In this document: positions 27,297 through 36,657 of the stretch, one piece after another | Position numbering within the stretch: the stretch's first letter is position 1 | Layout: every line of letters begins with the position of its first letter | Source of the DNA: Akkermansia muciniphila | Lineage (GTDB): Bacteria > Verrucomicrobiota > Verrucomicrobiia > Verrucomicrobiales > Akkermansiaceae | Assembly (NCBI RefSeq): GCF_002884975.1 | Contig: NZ_PJKB01000001.1 | Coordinates: 1,264,596-1,328,595, forward strand | DNA: 64,000 bases | Direction of reading: 5' to 3' | The notes under the pieces: model-generated | The model's input: the letters and a program-made list of their open reading frames with translations, nothing else | Database searches by the model: none | What the model was told of the DNA's origin: nothing | Made by a program: the position numbers and the translations under genes

Positions 27297-27342
27297 GATA
27301 AAAACTCCTCTAATTGTGAACGCAAATTCGCAATTAGAGGAG
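27297..27342 (-). terminator. Terminator-like hairpin inside the EPS operon
   Basis: CTCCTCTAATTG (27305-27316) and CAATTAGAGGAG (27331-27342) are perfect 12-bp inverted repeats. On the minus strand the hairpin is followed by TTTTTATC. It sits between the barrel gene and the kinase gene, so it may attenuate the distal genes. Confidence 0.8.
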
Positions 27343-27367
27343 TGTAAGCATTAATGGTCGGTCAAGA

Positions 27368-28582
27368 CTAGAAGCTGTAATTCATTCCGAAGGAGAACAC
27401 GTTACGGTTGTAGGCGGGCATGGGATAGTTGTAGCCGCTGTAGGTACCGTTGGTGTAGGAATACTGGGCCGTGAGGGCCAGGGCGTTGGTCAGCATCAGC
27501 TTGACGCCGGCCGTAGCGTTGAAGGTCAGCGTCGTCGTGTCCGTGTTGCCGCTGGTGCTCGGGTTCGTGTAGTCGCTGGAAATCAGGTTCACGCCGGCAT
27601 CCAGGCTGACGCGGTGCGTCAGTTTCAGGGTGCTGTTTACACCGAAGCGCCACGTTTCATTGGAGTAGTAGCTGGCGCCGCTGTTGGGAATGTACGTATT
27701 CGTCGCTTCGTTGGAGTAACGGACGAACATGCCAATCATGAAACGATCGCTCATGCGGTGGTTCAAGCCGAATTCAGCGGAAGGATACGTCTTGGTGCCG
27801 TAGCCGTCCACATATTTGAACTGGGGACCTACGCGCAGCGTGGCGGACGTGTTTTCAGCCACGGCGTATTCAGCGCCGGCCATGACGAAGTTGGAGAATT
27901 CATTATTGCCGTATTCACGGTGGCAGTAGGAACCGTTCCAGCTCAGGGAGAGGGCCAGGCGTTCCGTCCACTTGTAACGGTTGGTGAAATCCATGCCCAC
28001 ATAGTCACGGTTGTCCGTCTTGGCGGAATCCTCCTGATAGTCGATCATGGAGAAGTTGGCGCCCAGCGTCGTGGAGTAGCGGGAAGTCCATGCCTTGCTC
28101 ACGGAGCTGGAGACGTACACGTAAATGTAGTCGCCGTCCCGGCGGGAGTTGGCAATGCCATTGGCATAGTTCGGTTCCGGCTGCCACGCAAAGGACACGC
28201 TGCCGTTGTAGCGGAGGGTCTGGTCAAAGCTGTGGGAAAGGTTGGCCGACAGCGTGGAGTTGGAAAGGGATTCGTTCGTGTTCCCCTCAAGATCCTTCAG
28301 GTAGAAAATGCCGCCAAGCTTGGCAGAGAAGGAGTACTGCGTCACGGAGTCGTAATTGGCCAGGGAGGCGCCGATGTCCGTGCTGATGAAAGCAGATTCC
28401 TGCTGGTCGTAGTTGGAGGCGTTGACGTTGTCGTCATAACCGCCGGCCAGGTTGAACGACCATTTCAGAGGAATGGATTCTTCCAGGCCAACCGGTCCTG
28501 CCAGCGTGTACAGGGACTGCCCGTTGGCGTGAACGGCAAGCATGCCGGCAGCCATCAGGGAGAGGTAAAAAAGACTCTTCAT
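27368..28582 (-). CDS. Outer-membrane beta-barrel protein of the EPS locus
   Basis: 404 residues with a signal peptide (about 1-21, MLAVHANGQ). The mature protein is rich in alternating strands with Tyr, Ser, Asn and Thr, for example WSFNLAGGYDDNVNASNYD and ATAGVKLMLTNALALTAQY, and it ends NVFSFGMNYSF with the terminal Phe needed for barrel insertion. It resembles the capsular-biogenesis barrel proteins found beside exopolysaccharide genes in Gram-negative bacteria. It is the second gene of the operon, 20 bp after the alanine-rich exported protein. A role as an export porin or anchor is inferred. Confidence 0.75.
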   Translation of the reverse strand: MKSLFYLSLMAAGMLAVHANGQSLYTLAGPVGLEESIPLKWSFNLAGGYDDNVNASNYDQQESAFISTDIGASLANYDSVTQYSFSAKLGGIFYLKDLEGNTNESLSNSTLSANLSHSFDQTLRYNGSVSFAWQPEPNYANGIANSRRDGDYIYVYVSSSVSKAWTSRYSTTLGANFSMIDYQEDSAKTDNRDYVGMDFTNRYKWTERLALSLSWNGSYCHREYGNNEFSNFVMAGAEYAVAENTSATLRVGPQFKYVDGYGTKTYPSAEFGLNHRMSDRFMIGMFVRYSNEATNTYIPNSGASYYSNETWRFGVNSTLKLTHRVSLDAGVNLISSDYTNPSTSGNTDTTTLTFNATAGVKLMLTNALALTAQYSYTNGTYSGYNYPMPAYNRNVFSFGMNYSF

Positions 28583-28602
28583 GCGATTGATAAATGATCG
28601 GG

Positions 28603-29277
28603 TTAATTTCCAGCAGGATTGGACACAGGGGAGGGGCTGGTAGGAGTGCCGCCCACAGGAAGACCGCCCGGCAGAACCAGGGCGCCTCCGGAAGCTTCTT
28701 CACCAGGCTTCACCAGGCCACTGGACTGAGTAGTTACGCCCTGAAGAGGGTTGTCCGGAGTAGCGGCCGCCACGCTCACCGCAATGGAGGGAACGGTATT
28801 GGCCACCATGGAGTTGCCGAGAGCTTTAGTAACCGCTTCACAAATAGGGGAGACGGACGCATACGGATGGGGCTGGACGGCAACGGAGGAAGCCACAATG
28901 TTGCGCACTTGGGCTTCCGTCACCTGCGTTCCGTAGCTCTTGACGGCGAGGGCGGCAATAGCCGGGGAGTCTGCCGGGAAAGCGCCTGCGGCCATGGACA
29001 CCATGGAGCCCATGGCGGAGTCAGACACGCCTGCCTTGGCAGCGGCGTTCAGTACTTCGGCCATGGCGTTCATATCCAGGGCGCCGGCCTTCAGGCCAGC
29101 TTGGACGACACCTGCCATTTTCTTCATAAAAGCCTTGTCGGAAGCGGAGGCTTTAACCTTGTTAACAGCCGGAGCGGCTGCCGGAGAAGCAGCTTGCTGA
29201 GCCACACCGGGGAGGGTGCCCGCAAACGCAAGTGCCAGCGCACTGAGCGCCGTCTTTGTCATGAACCTGGCTTTCAT
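28603..29277 (-). CDS. Alanine-rich exported protein, first gene of EPS operon
   Basis: 224 residues. The signal peptide ends near GVAQQ. The start may be at 29277 (MKARF) or 29262 (MTKTAL), both giving a workable signal. The mature region is Ala/Val/Met-rich and helical, with repeats such as GVVQAGLKAGALDMNAMAEV, and the tail is Pro/Gly/Ser-rich (GGALVLPGGLPVGGTPTS). I do not recognise a family. Placed first in the operon and just downstream of tRNA-Gly(TCC), it may be a periplasmic partner of the export system. Confidence 0.6.
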   Translation of the reverse strand: MKARFMTKTALSALALAFAGTLPGVAQQAASPAAAPAVNKVKASASDKAFMKKMAGVVQAGLKAGALDMNAMAEVLNAAAKAGVSDSAMGSMVSMAAGAFPADSPAIAALAVKSYGTQVTEAQVRNIVASSVAVQPHPYASVSPICEAVTKALGNSMVANTVPSIAVSVAAATPDNPLQGVTTQSSGLVKPGEEASGGALVLPGGLPVGGTPTSPSPVSNPAGN

Positions 29278-29312
29278 AAGGAAACTATCTAGCAGGTGAA
29301 TTTAATAAAAAA

Positions 29313-29386
29313 TGGAGCGGGTAACGGGAATCGAACCCGTGTGATCAGCTTGGAAGGCTGGAGCTTTACCATTAAGCTATACCCGC
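29313..29386 (-). tRNA. tRNA-Gly(TCC)
   Basis: The reverse strand has acceptor stem GCGGGTA/TACCCGC, anticodon arm CCAGC-CTTCCAA-GCTGA (anticodon TCC, with the outermost stem pair mismatched), discriminator T and encoded CCA. The EPS operon begins 36 bp downstream on the same strand with no strong terminator between, so co-transcription is possible. Confidence 0.93.
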
Positions 29387-29484
29387 ACAACGGAGGCATT
29401 ATGTTCATGCCTTGGGGATAAGACAAGTTTTTTTTCATTTCCGCGTCAAAATAACAAAAAAGAAGACACGATTTTTCTGTGGTC

Positions 29485-29513
29485 TTGACATACCGGGTTT
29501 CTACCGCTAAATA
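29485..29513 (+). promoter_or_regulatory. Promoter of tRNA-Gly(CCC)
   Basis: TTGACA (29485-29490) and TAAATA (29508-29513) with a 17-bp spacer, 16 bp before the tRNA 5' end. Confidence 0.85.
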
Positions 29514-29529
29514 AGCACCCGCATTCCAT

Positions 29530-29603
29530 GCGGGCGTCGTTCAATGGTAGGACGCGAGCTTCCCAAGCTTGAGACGTGGGTTCGATCCCCATCGCCCGTA
29601 CCA
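29530..29603 (+). tRNA. tRNA-Gly(CCC)
   Basis: The anticodon loop TTCCCAA gives CCC. The T-arm contains GGTTCGATCCC and CCA is encoded. The acceptor stem is GCGGGCG/CGCCCGT, so the first pair is G-U, and the discriminator is A where T is usual for bacterial glycine tRNAs. It is divergent from tRNA-Gly(TCC). Confidence 0.92.
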
Positions 29604-29611
29604 GTTTTATA

Positions 29612-29648
29612 CCGCAGGCAGTTGTCTTTCAACGCCTGCGGTTTTTTA
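29612..29648 (+). terminator. Terminator of tRNA-Gly(CCC)
   Basis: CCGCAGGC (29612-29619) pairs with GCCTGCGG (29634-29641), followed by TTTTTT. Confidence 0.9.
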
Positions 29649-29820
29649 TTCACCCTTCCATCCCGCGGGTTCCGCCGCCCCCCGCCTTCCGGAAAAAGCC
29701 CCGGTTCCCTTCCGTTTCCCGTTCTTCCGGGAAAGGCTCCCGGAGAACAGGGCGCGCCGCGGCTTTTCCACCCCCGCCGGAGGCACGCACGCTTCCGGCG
29801 TGGACTCCAAACACAGGCGT

Positions 29821-32052
29821 TTACCAGCCAAGCACAAATTTCCGCTGAATTTTCGCCAGCAGAAGCACCTTGCGGATCATCGTGCGGGTTTCATTGAGCA
29901 GGTTAAGGTAGAGAAGTGCCCTCCTCATGTCGGACACGTCTTCCGCCCGCAGGATGATCTGCTGCTTGACCGCCTCCGCGAATTCCTCATCCAGGGCATC
30001 CATGCCGGCCAGGCATTCGTCCAGCCCGGCATAGTCATTGCTTTCCATCATGTCCCGGAAGCGCGGGTACAGGGAGGAGACGCGGTTATTCATCCCCCGC
30101 AGGTGTTCTATCCTGCCCAGGTCCAGGCCTTCATGGTTGTTGTCAATGTAGGCGTAGCTGGCCGTAGTGATGTTGGAGAGGGATTCAAAGACGGAGGTGG
30201 CGTATTCCACCATCTGCACGTAGCGCTTGCCGCGGTCCGCCTCCTCATCCGGGAGTTCCCGCACAACGGGCATGACTTCCATGGCCATCCTGTCGCTCAG
30301 GGAGCGGCGGATGCCGCGCGCCTCCTTCCGGAGCTTTTTCAGCCGCTTCCGGTCCTCCACATTCAGGGCTTCCAGGTTCATTTCATAGATTTCCGCCATG
30401 CGCTTCATCAGCTCAATGATTTCTTCATTGTAGCGGGCGGCAGCGGCGGGATCCCGGTAATTGGCGCCCTGGGCCAGAGCCGCGGCCTGGGTTCTCTTTC
30501 TGTGAAGCCTGGCGCTTTTCAGCAGCAGGAAGGCCGCCAGCCCGCACATGGCAATGATGCCGAAGAGGCCGCCGTATACGATGCATGCCGCCACCATGCA
30601 GCACATGGTGAATGCGGCAAAGGCCGTGAAGAACCATCCGGAGATTACCGTAATCACCCCCGTGATGCGGTACACCGCGCTGTCACGCCCCCAGGCCTTG
30701 TCCGCCAGGGAGGAGCCCATCGCCACCATGAACGTCACATACGTGGTGGAGAGGGGAAGCCGCAGGGAGGTAGCCAGGGAGATGAGCAGGGCCGCCACCG
30801 TCAAATTCACGGAGGCGCGGATCAGGTCAAAGGAGGCCCCGTCATCCGGCCCTTCCGCCACGGGCCGGAAGCGTTTTTCAATGAATTTCCCCACGCAGGC
30901 GGGCATGATTTTTTCCACCGCGCGGGAGGCATGCAGCGCATAGCGCACGGCCATGCGGGCCGGGGGAACGGAGCCGAACCGTTCCACGCCCCCGCCCTGC
31001 CTCGCCAGATTGACCTCCGTGTCAGTTACGGTCCGCGCCTTTTTGGAGAAGATGAGGGCGAGCACCATGATGGCGCCCGCGCCCAGCAGGTAGCGCCAGT
31101 CCGCCGTGACGGGGGCCATCAGGCCGCCCATGGTCAGCGTGGAGAGGTCCGCGCCCTGAGCCGCCGCGGCGGAGGCTATCTCCATGGAGGACTGGCCCGC
31201 CATGAAGACGCCGATGAAGTTGACCAGGTCATTCCCGGCAAAGGAGAGGGCCAGGGCCATGGTACCCGCCAGAACGGCTATTTTCAGGATGTTCACCTTG
31301 CAGAGGTTCTGGAGCACGGCCATCAGGACGGTCCAGAATACCAGGCTGTAGCACACGTACAGCCAGATGTGGGCGTCCAGGTGCCGGACCATGTCCTTGG
31401 TGACCAGCGTACTGCCTTTCAACCCCTTGAAGATGGCAAAGTACGTGATGGCCGTCAGGGCCGCGCCGCACCAGGCGGCCCCCAGGTATTTGAAGGATTT
31501 CCTGTAGTTGAAGGAGAAGATGAGGCGGGATATCCACATGACCGTTATCCCGCAGATGAAGGCGACGAAGACGGAGGAAAAGATGCCGGAGATGATTGCC
31601 AGCGCCTTGGAGGAGTTGATATAGCTGGACAGTTCCTGCGCCGCACCCGGCTCTCCGTACCAGATTTTAAACAGGGCCACCGCCACGGCGCCGCCCAGCA
31701 GTTCAAAGACAATGGAAACCGTGGTGGAGGTGGGAAGACCGAAGGTGTTGAAGACATCCAGCAGAATCACGTCCGTCAGCATCACCGCCAGGAAGATCAG
31801 CATGATGTCATGGAAGGTGAACTGGGCCGGCATGAATACGCCGCTCCGGGCAATTTCCATCATGCCGCTGGAGAACAGGGAACCGATGATGATGCCCAGC
31901 GCCGCTACCAGCAGGATCGTCTTGCGCGGCGCAGCCTTGGAACCGACGGCAGAGTTCAGGAAGTTGGCGGCGTCATTGGAGACCCCTACCACGAGGTCAA
32001 AGCAGGAGAGTACCAGAATCAGTCCTATGATGAAGTAATAGATTGGGTCCAT
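29821..32052 (-). CDS. PiT-family inorganic phosphate transporter with PhoU-like C-terminal domain
   Basis: 743 residues. Two PHO4 repeats are visible: GVSNDAANFLNSAVGSKAAP with DVFNTFGLPTSTTVSIVFE in the first, and AGNDLVNFIGVFMAG with RLPLSTTYVTFMVAMGSSLAD in the second. These carry the ND and (L/P)xSTT signatures of phosphate/cation symporters. After the last helix, residues about 525-743 form a soluble, charged, helical domain like PhoU/DUF47, with a coiled-coil start (EIIELMKRMAEIYEMNLEAL). Such a regulator is often encoded separately, so here transporter and regulator are fused. No pst or pho genes are adjacent. Confidence 0.88.
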   Translation of the reverse strand: MDPIYYFIIGLILVLSCFDLVVGVSNDAANFLNSAVGSKAAPRKTILLVAALGIIIGSLFSSGMMEIARSGVFMPAQFTFHDIMLIFLAVMLTDVILLDVFNTFGLPTSTTVSIVFELLGGAVAVALFKIWYGEPGAAQELSSYINSSKALAIISGIFSSVFVAFICGITVMWISRLIFSFNYRKSFKYLGAAWCGAALTAITYFAIFKGLKGSTLVTKDMVRHLDAHIWLYVCYSLVFWTVLMAVLQNLCKVNILKIAVLAGTMALALSFAGNDLVNFIGVFMAGQSSMEIASAAAAQGADLSTLTMGGLMAPVTADWRYLLGAGAIMVLALIFSKKARTVTDTEVNLARQGGGVERFGSVPPARMAVRYALHASRAVEKIMPACVGKFIEKRFRPVAEGPDDGASFDLIRASVNLTVAALLISLATSLRLPLSTTYVTFMVAMGSSLADKAWGRDSAVYRITGVITVISGWFFTAFAAFTMCCMVAACIVYGGLFGIIAMCGLAAFLLLKSARLHRKRTQAAALAQGANYRDPAAAARYNEEIIELMKRMAEIYEMNLEALNVEDRKRLKKLRKEARGIRRSLSDRMAMEVMPVVRELPDEEADRGKRYVQMVEYATSVFESLSNITTASYAYIDNNHEGLDLGRIEHLRGMNNRVSSLYPRFRDMMESNDYAGLDECLAGMDALDEEFAEAVKQQIILRAEDVSDMRRALLYLNLLNETRTMIRKVLLLAKIQRKFVLGW

Positions 32053-32271
32053 ATGCGTAATAAACGGCCCTCTATTACAGGAGGCAGCTTCCGCACGCCC
32101 GTTTTAAAACGTGACTATTCCGTCACATTGATGAAACAGTATGATTTTAAATAAAATACTATATTACGCGCCTGATTCCCGCGGATGCTTCCGTTTCTTC
32201 CGGGCCATTTCCGGAGCCTGATTTTCCTCCGATTCTCCGGCAGCCAGGGCCCATTTTCCTGAAATCCCTAC

Positions 32272-32306
32272 AAACAAAAAGGCTCCCCGGAAAACCGGGG
32301 AGCCTT
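32272..32306 (-). terminator. Terminator of groL
   Basis: AAGGCTCCCCGG (32279-32290) pairs with CCGGGGAGCCTT (32295-32306) around AAAA. On the minus strand TTTTTGTTTG follows. Confidence 0.93.
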
Positions 32307-32343
32307 GAAGTCGATTGCTGTGTCTCGCAGAAACGGACGGGGC

Positions 32344-34005
<1,662 letters not shown>

Positions 34006-34042
34006 TTATTTAAAAAATGTTGTTGAGTGAGTGTTGTGCGAG

Positions 34043-34333
34043 TTAGCCAATGATGGCCAGAATGTCGTTTTCAGACAGGATGAGGTAGTCTTCTCCGTCC
34101 AGCTTGATTTCCGTACCGCCGTATTTGGAAATGAGAACGCGGTCGCCCGGCTTCACGGTAAATTCAATCAAGGCGCCCTTGTCATCCCGGCCGCCGGTGC
34201 CTACGGAGATCACTTCGGCTTCCTGGGGTTTTTCCTTGGCGGTGTCCGGCAGGAACAGGCCGCCGGCCGTCTTGGTTTCAGCTTCAATGCGCTTGACCAG
34301 CACACGTTGTCCTAGGGGTTTGATGTTTGCCAT
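34043..34333 (-). CDS. groS: Co-chaperonin GroES
   Basis: 96 residues, starting [17 protein letters not shown], with a mobile loop around [16 protein letters not shown] and [19 protein letters not shown] near residue 65. It caps the GroEL ring. It lies between dnaK and groL on the same strand. No CIRCE element (TTAGCACTC-N9-GAGTGCTAA) is visible upstream. Confidence 0.97.
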   Translation of the reverse strand: MANIKPLGQRVLVKRIEAETKTAGGLFLPDTAKEKPQEAEVISVGTGGRDDKGALIEFTVKPGDRVLISKYGGTEIKLDGEDYLILSENDILAIIG

Positions 34334-34382
34334 AGTATGTTGTTTTTGTGTTGTTATAGATGAATATATGGATGTAATGTTC

Positions 34383-34414
34383 CGGAGGAGGGGAATTGCT
34401 TCCCCTCCTCCGGG
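34383..34414 (-). other. Strong stem-loop between dnaK and groS
   Basis: A perfect 14-bp stem (34383-34396 with 34401-34414) with a TTGC loop. On the minus strand no T-run follows, so it is not a classical intrinsic terminator. It could stabilise the dnaK mRNA 3' end, be a processing site, or slow polymerase. Confidence 0.7.
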
Positions 34415-34420
34415 AAGGGT

Positions 34421-36352
34421 TTATTTCTCGTCGTCGACGATTTCGGCGTCCACCACGCGGCCCTTGGCCTTGCGGGGGCCGTCGGAAGGTTCTTCCTCAG
34501 GAGCGGCGCCCGGCATGGGGCCCGCTGCTCCGGCAGACTGCTGCTGGGCGGCTTCCGCTGCCTTGTACAGGGCTTCCAGGCGGGATTCAAGGTCTTCCTT
34601 GCCTGCCTTGATGGCCGTGTATTCCTTCTTGGAGATAGCTTCCTTCAGGTGCATCACCTTGTCTTCAATCTCACGCTTGAGGTCGGCGGGAATCTTGTCT
34701 CCCATGTCCTTGAGCTGGCGTTCCACGGAGAAGCAGAGGGTGTCCGCCTGGTTGACGGTGTCAATTTCCTCGGCGCGCTTCTTGTCTTCTTCCGCATGGG
34801 CTTCCGCATCACGCTTGGCACGTTCGATTTCATCCTTGGAAAGGCCGCTGGAGCCCTGGATGGAAATCTTCTGTTCCTTGCCGGTGCCCTTGTCCTTGGC
34901 GGAGACGTGCAGAATGCCGTTGGCGTCAATATCAAAGGTCACTTCAATCTGCGGTTCGCCGCGGCGGGCCGGGGAGATGCCGTCCAGTTTGAAGTTGCCC
35001 AGAAGCTTGTTGTCGTCAAACATCTTGCGTTCCCCCTGGCACACGCGGATGTCCACGGCGGGCTGGTTGTCCGCGGCGGTGGAGAACACCTGGCTCTTGC
35101 GCACCGGGATGGTCGTATTGCGTTCGATCATCGGCGTGGCGATGCCGCCCATCGTTTCAATGGACAGGGTCAGCGGAGTCACGTCCAGCAGAAGCACGTC
35201 GTTCACGTCCCCCTGGAGCACGCCCCCCTGGATGGCGGCGCCCACGGCTACCACTTCATCCGGGTTCACGCCCTTGTGGGGTTCCTTTCCGGCCAGCGTA
35301 TGGGCTTCTTCCTGCACGGCGGGCATGCGGGTCATGCCGCCCACCAGCACCAGCTCGTCAATGTCACCGGTTTTCAGGCCGGAAGCGGCAATGCAGTCCA
35401 GCACGGGCTTGCGGGTGCGGTCCAGCAGGTCTCCCGTGAGCTGTTCCAGCTTGGAACGGCTCAGCGTAAGCTGAATGTGCTTGGGGCCGGAGGAGTCCGC
35501 CGTGATGAACGGCAGGCTGATGTCATAGCTCTGGGTGGAGGAAAGGGCAATCTTGGCCTTTTCAGCTTCTTCCTTGATGCGCTGGATGGCGTCAGGCTGG
35601 TTGGAAAGGTCCATGCCGGAGTCCTTCTTGAATTCCTCCATGATCCAGGTGATGATCGCGTTGTCCCAGTCGTCGCCGCCCAGGTGGGTGTCACCGTCGG
35701 AGGCTTTCACTTCAAACACGCCGTCACCGATTTCCAGCACGGAAATATCAAAGGTGCCGCCGCCGAGGTCATACACGGCGATGTTTTCATTGGACTTCTT
35801 GTCCAGGCCGTAGGCCAGGGCAGCCGCCGTCGGTTCATTGATGATGCGGCGCACCTTCAGGCCGGCGATTTCTCCGGCGGCCTTGGTCGCGTTGCGCTGG
35901 GCGTCATTGAAATAGGCCGGAACGGTAATTACGGCTTCCGAAATCGTTTCACCCAGCTTGGATTCCGCATCAGCCTTCAGCTTGGCAAGGACCATGGACG
36001 CGATTTCCTGCGGGGAGAAGGTCTTCTTCTCACCGCCCACATCCACGCGGATGTAGGCATCCCCGTTGGGAGCTTCCACGATTTCATAAGGCACTTTCTT
36101 ATCTTCTTCCGTCAGCTCGCTATACTTGCGGCCAATGAGGCGCTTGGAGGAAAACACGGTGTTTTTCGGGTTGGTTACCGCCTGACGTTTGGCGGCCTGC
36201 CCCACGAGGCGTTCACCGCTCTTGGTGAAGGCAACAATGGAGGGAGTGGTGCGCGCACCTTCGCTGTTTTCAAGTACGGTACCCTGACCGCCTTCCATTA
36301 CAGCCATGCACGAGTTGGTCGTGCCCAAGTCGATTCCTAGTATTTTAGCCAT
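34421..36352 (-). CDS. dnaK: Molecular chaperone DnaK (Hsp70)
   Basis: 643 residues: [17 protein letters not shown] at the start, [20 protein letters not shown] near residue 145, [19 protein letters not shown] near 195, [12 protein letters not shown] near 335, and the peptide-binding domain with [11 protein letters not shown]. The C-terminal lid ends in an acidic tail DAEIVDDEK. It folds nascent and damaged proteins with DnaJ and GrpE, neither of which is adjacent. The same-strand order dnaK, groS, groL suggests shared heat-shock control. Confidence 0.98.
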   Translation of the reverse strand: MAKILGIDLGTTNSCMAVMEGGQGTVLENSEGARTTPSIVAFTKSGERLVGQAAKRQAVTNPKNTVFSSKRLIGRKYSELTEEDKKVPYEIVEAPNGDAYIRVDVGGEKKTFSPQEIASMVLAKLKADAESKLGETISEAVITVPAYFNDAQRNATKAAGEIAGLKVRRIINEPTAAALAYGLDKKSNENIAVYDLGGGTFDISVLEIGDGVFEVKASDGDTHLGGDDWDNAIITWIMEEFKKDSGMDLSNQPDAIQRIKEEAEKAKIALSSTQSYDISLPFITADSSGPKHIQLTLSRSKLEQLTGDLLDRTRKPVLDCIAASGLKTGDIDELVLVGGMTRMPAVQEEAHTLAGKEPHKGVNPDEVVAVGAAIQGGVLQGDVNDVLLLDVTPLTLSIETMGGIATPMIERNTTIPVRKSQVFSTAADNQPAVDIRVCQGERKMFDDNKLLGNFKLDGISPARRGEPQIEVTFDIDANGILHVSAKDKGTGKEQKISIQGSSGLSKDEIERAKRDAEAHAEEDKKRAEEIDTVNQADTLCFSVERQLKDMGDKIPADLKREIEDKVMHLKEAISKKEYTAIKAGKEDLESRLEALYKAAEAAQQQSAGAAGPMPGAAPEEEPSDGPRKAKGRVVDAEIVDDEK

Positions 36353-36568
36353 ATTGTTATCTTAGATTGTTTTGAATGGTTTTCGTTGAGATTTGATTTC
36401 CTCATGACCTGATGTGTCATGCAGGCGAACCCATGTTCTTGCCTCCCTTGTTGCAAATGGCGTGCCATCCTGTGGAGGGCTCCAGGAAAACATATGATAA
36501 ATAATTATCGATCAGCGTATTAAAGAATTAATTATTCCATATTCACTTTTTTAAATGGCACGAATAAC
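36353..36568. other. dnaK upstream region
   Basis: No gene is seen here. The AT-rich part at about 36490-36560 probably contains the dnaK promoter, but I cannot fix one -35/-10 pair with confidence, and no CIRCE repeat is present. Confidence 0.4.
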
Positions 36569-36624
36569 GGGACATCTTGTCACACCAAAAAGAGACAAAA
36601 TGTCACACACGGTCATTTTGTCCC
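36569..36624 (-). terminator. Terminator of the GT/phosphoesterase gene with extra palindrome
   Basis: GACAAAATG (36594-36602) and CATTTTGTC (36614-36622) form a perfect 9-bp inverted repeat. On the minus strand it is followed by TCTTTTT, 34 bp after the stop of the fusion gene, so it fits a terminator. A third related block, GGGACATCTTGTCAC (36569-36583), repeats the GACA-N3-TGTC pattern, so a protein operator is an alternative reading. Confidence 0.55.
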
Positions 36625-36657
36625 AGTTAATGCCTGGTCCAAATACCAACAGAATCG

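Noticed and set aside
34334-34420. CIRCE heat-shock operator before groS
   Set aside because: Neither arm of TTAGCACTC-N9-GAGTGCTAA is present here or before dnaK.
34649-36340. 563-codon plus-strand frame
   Set aside because: Mirror of dnaK in the antisense direction, a well-known artefact of biased codon use.
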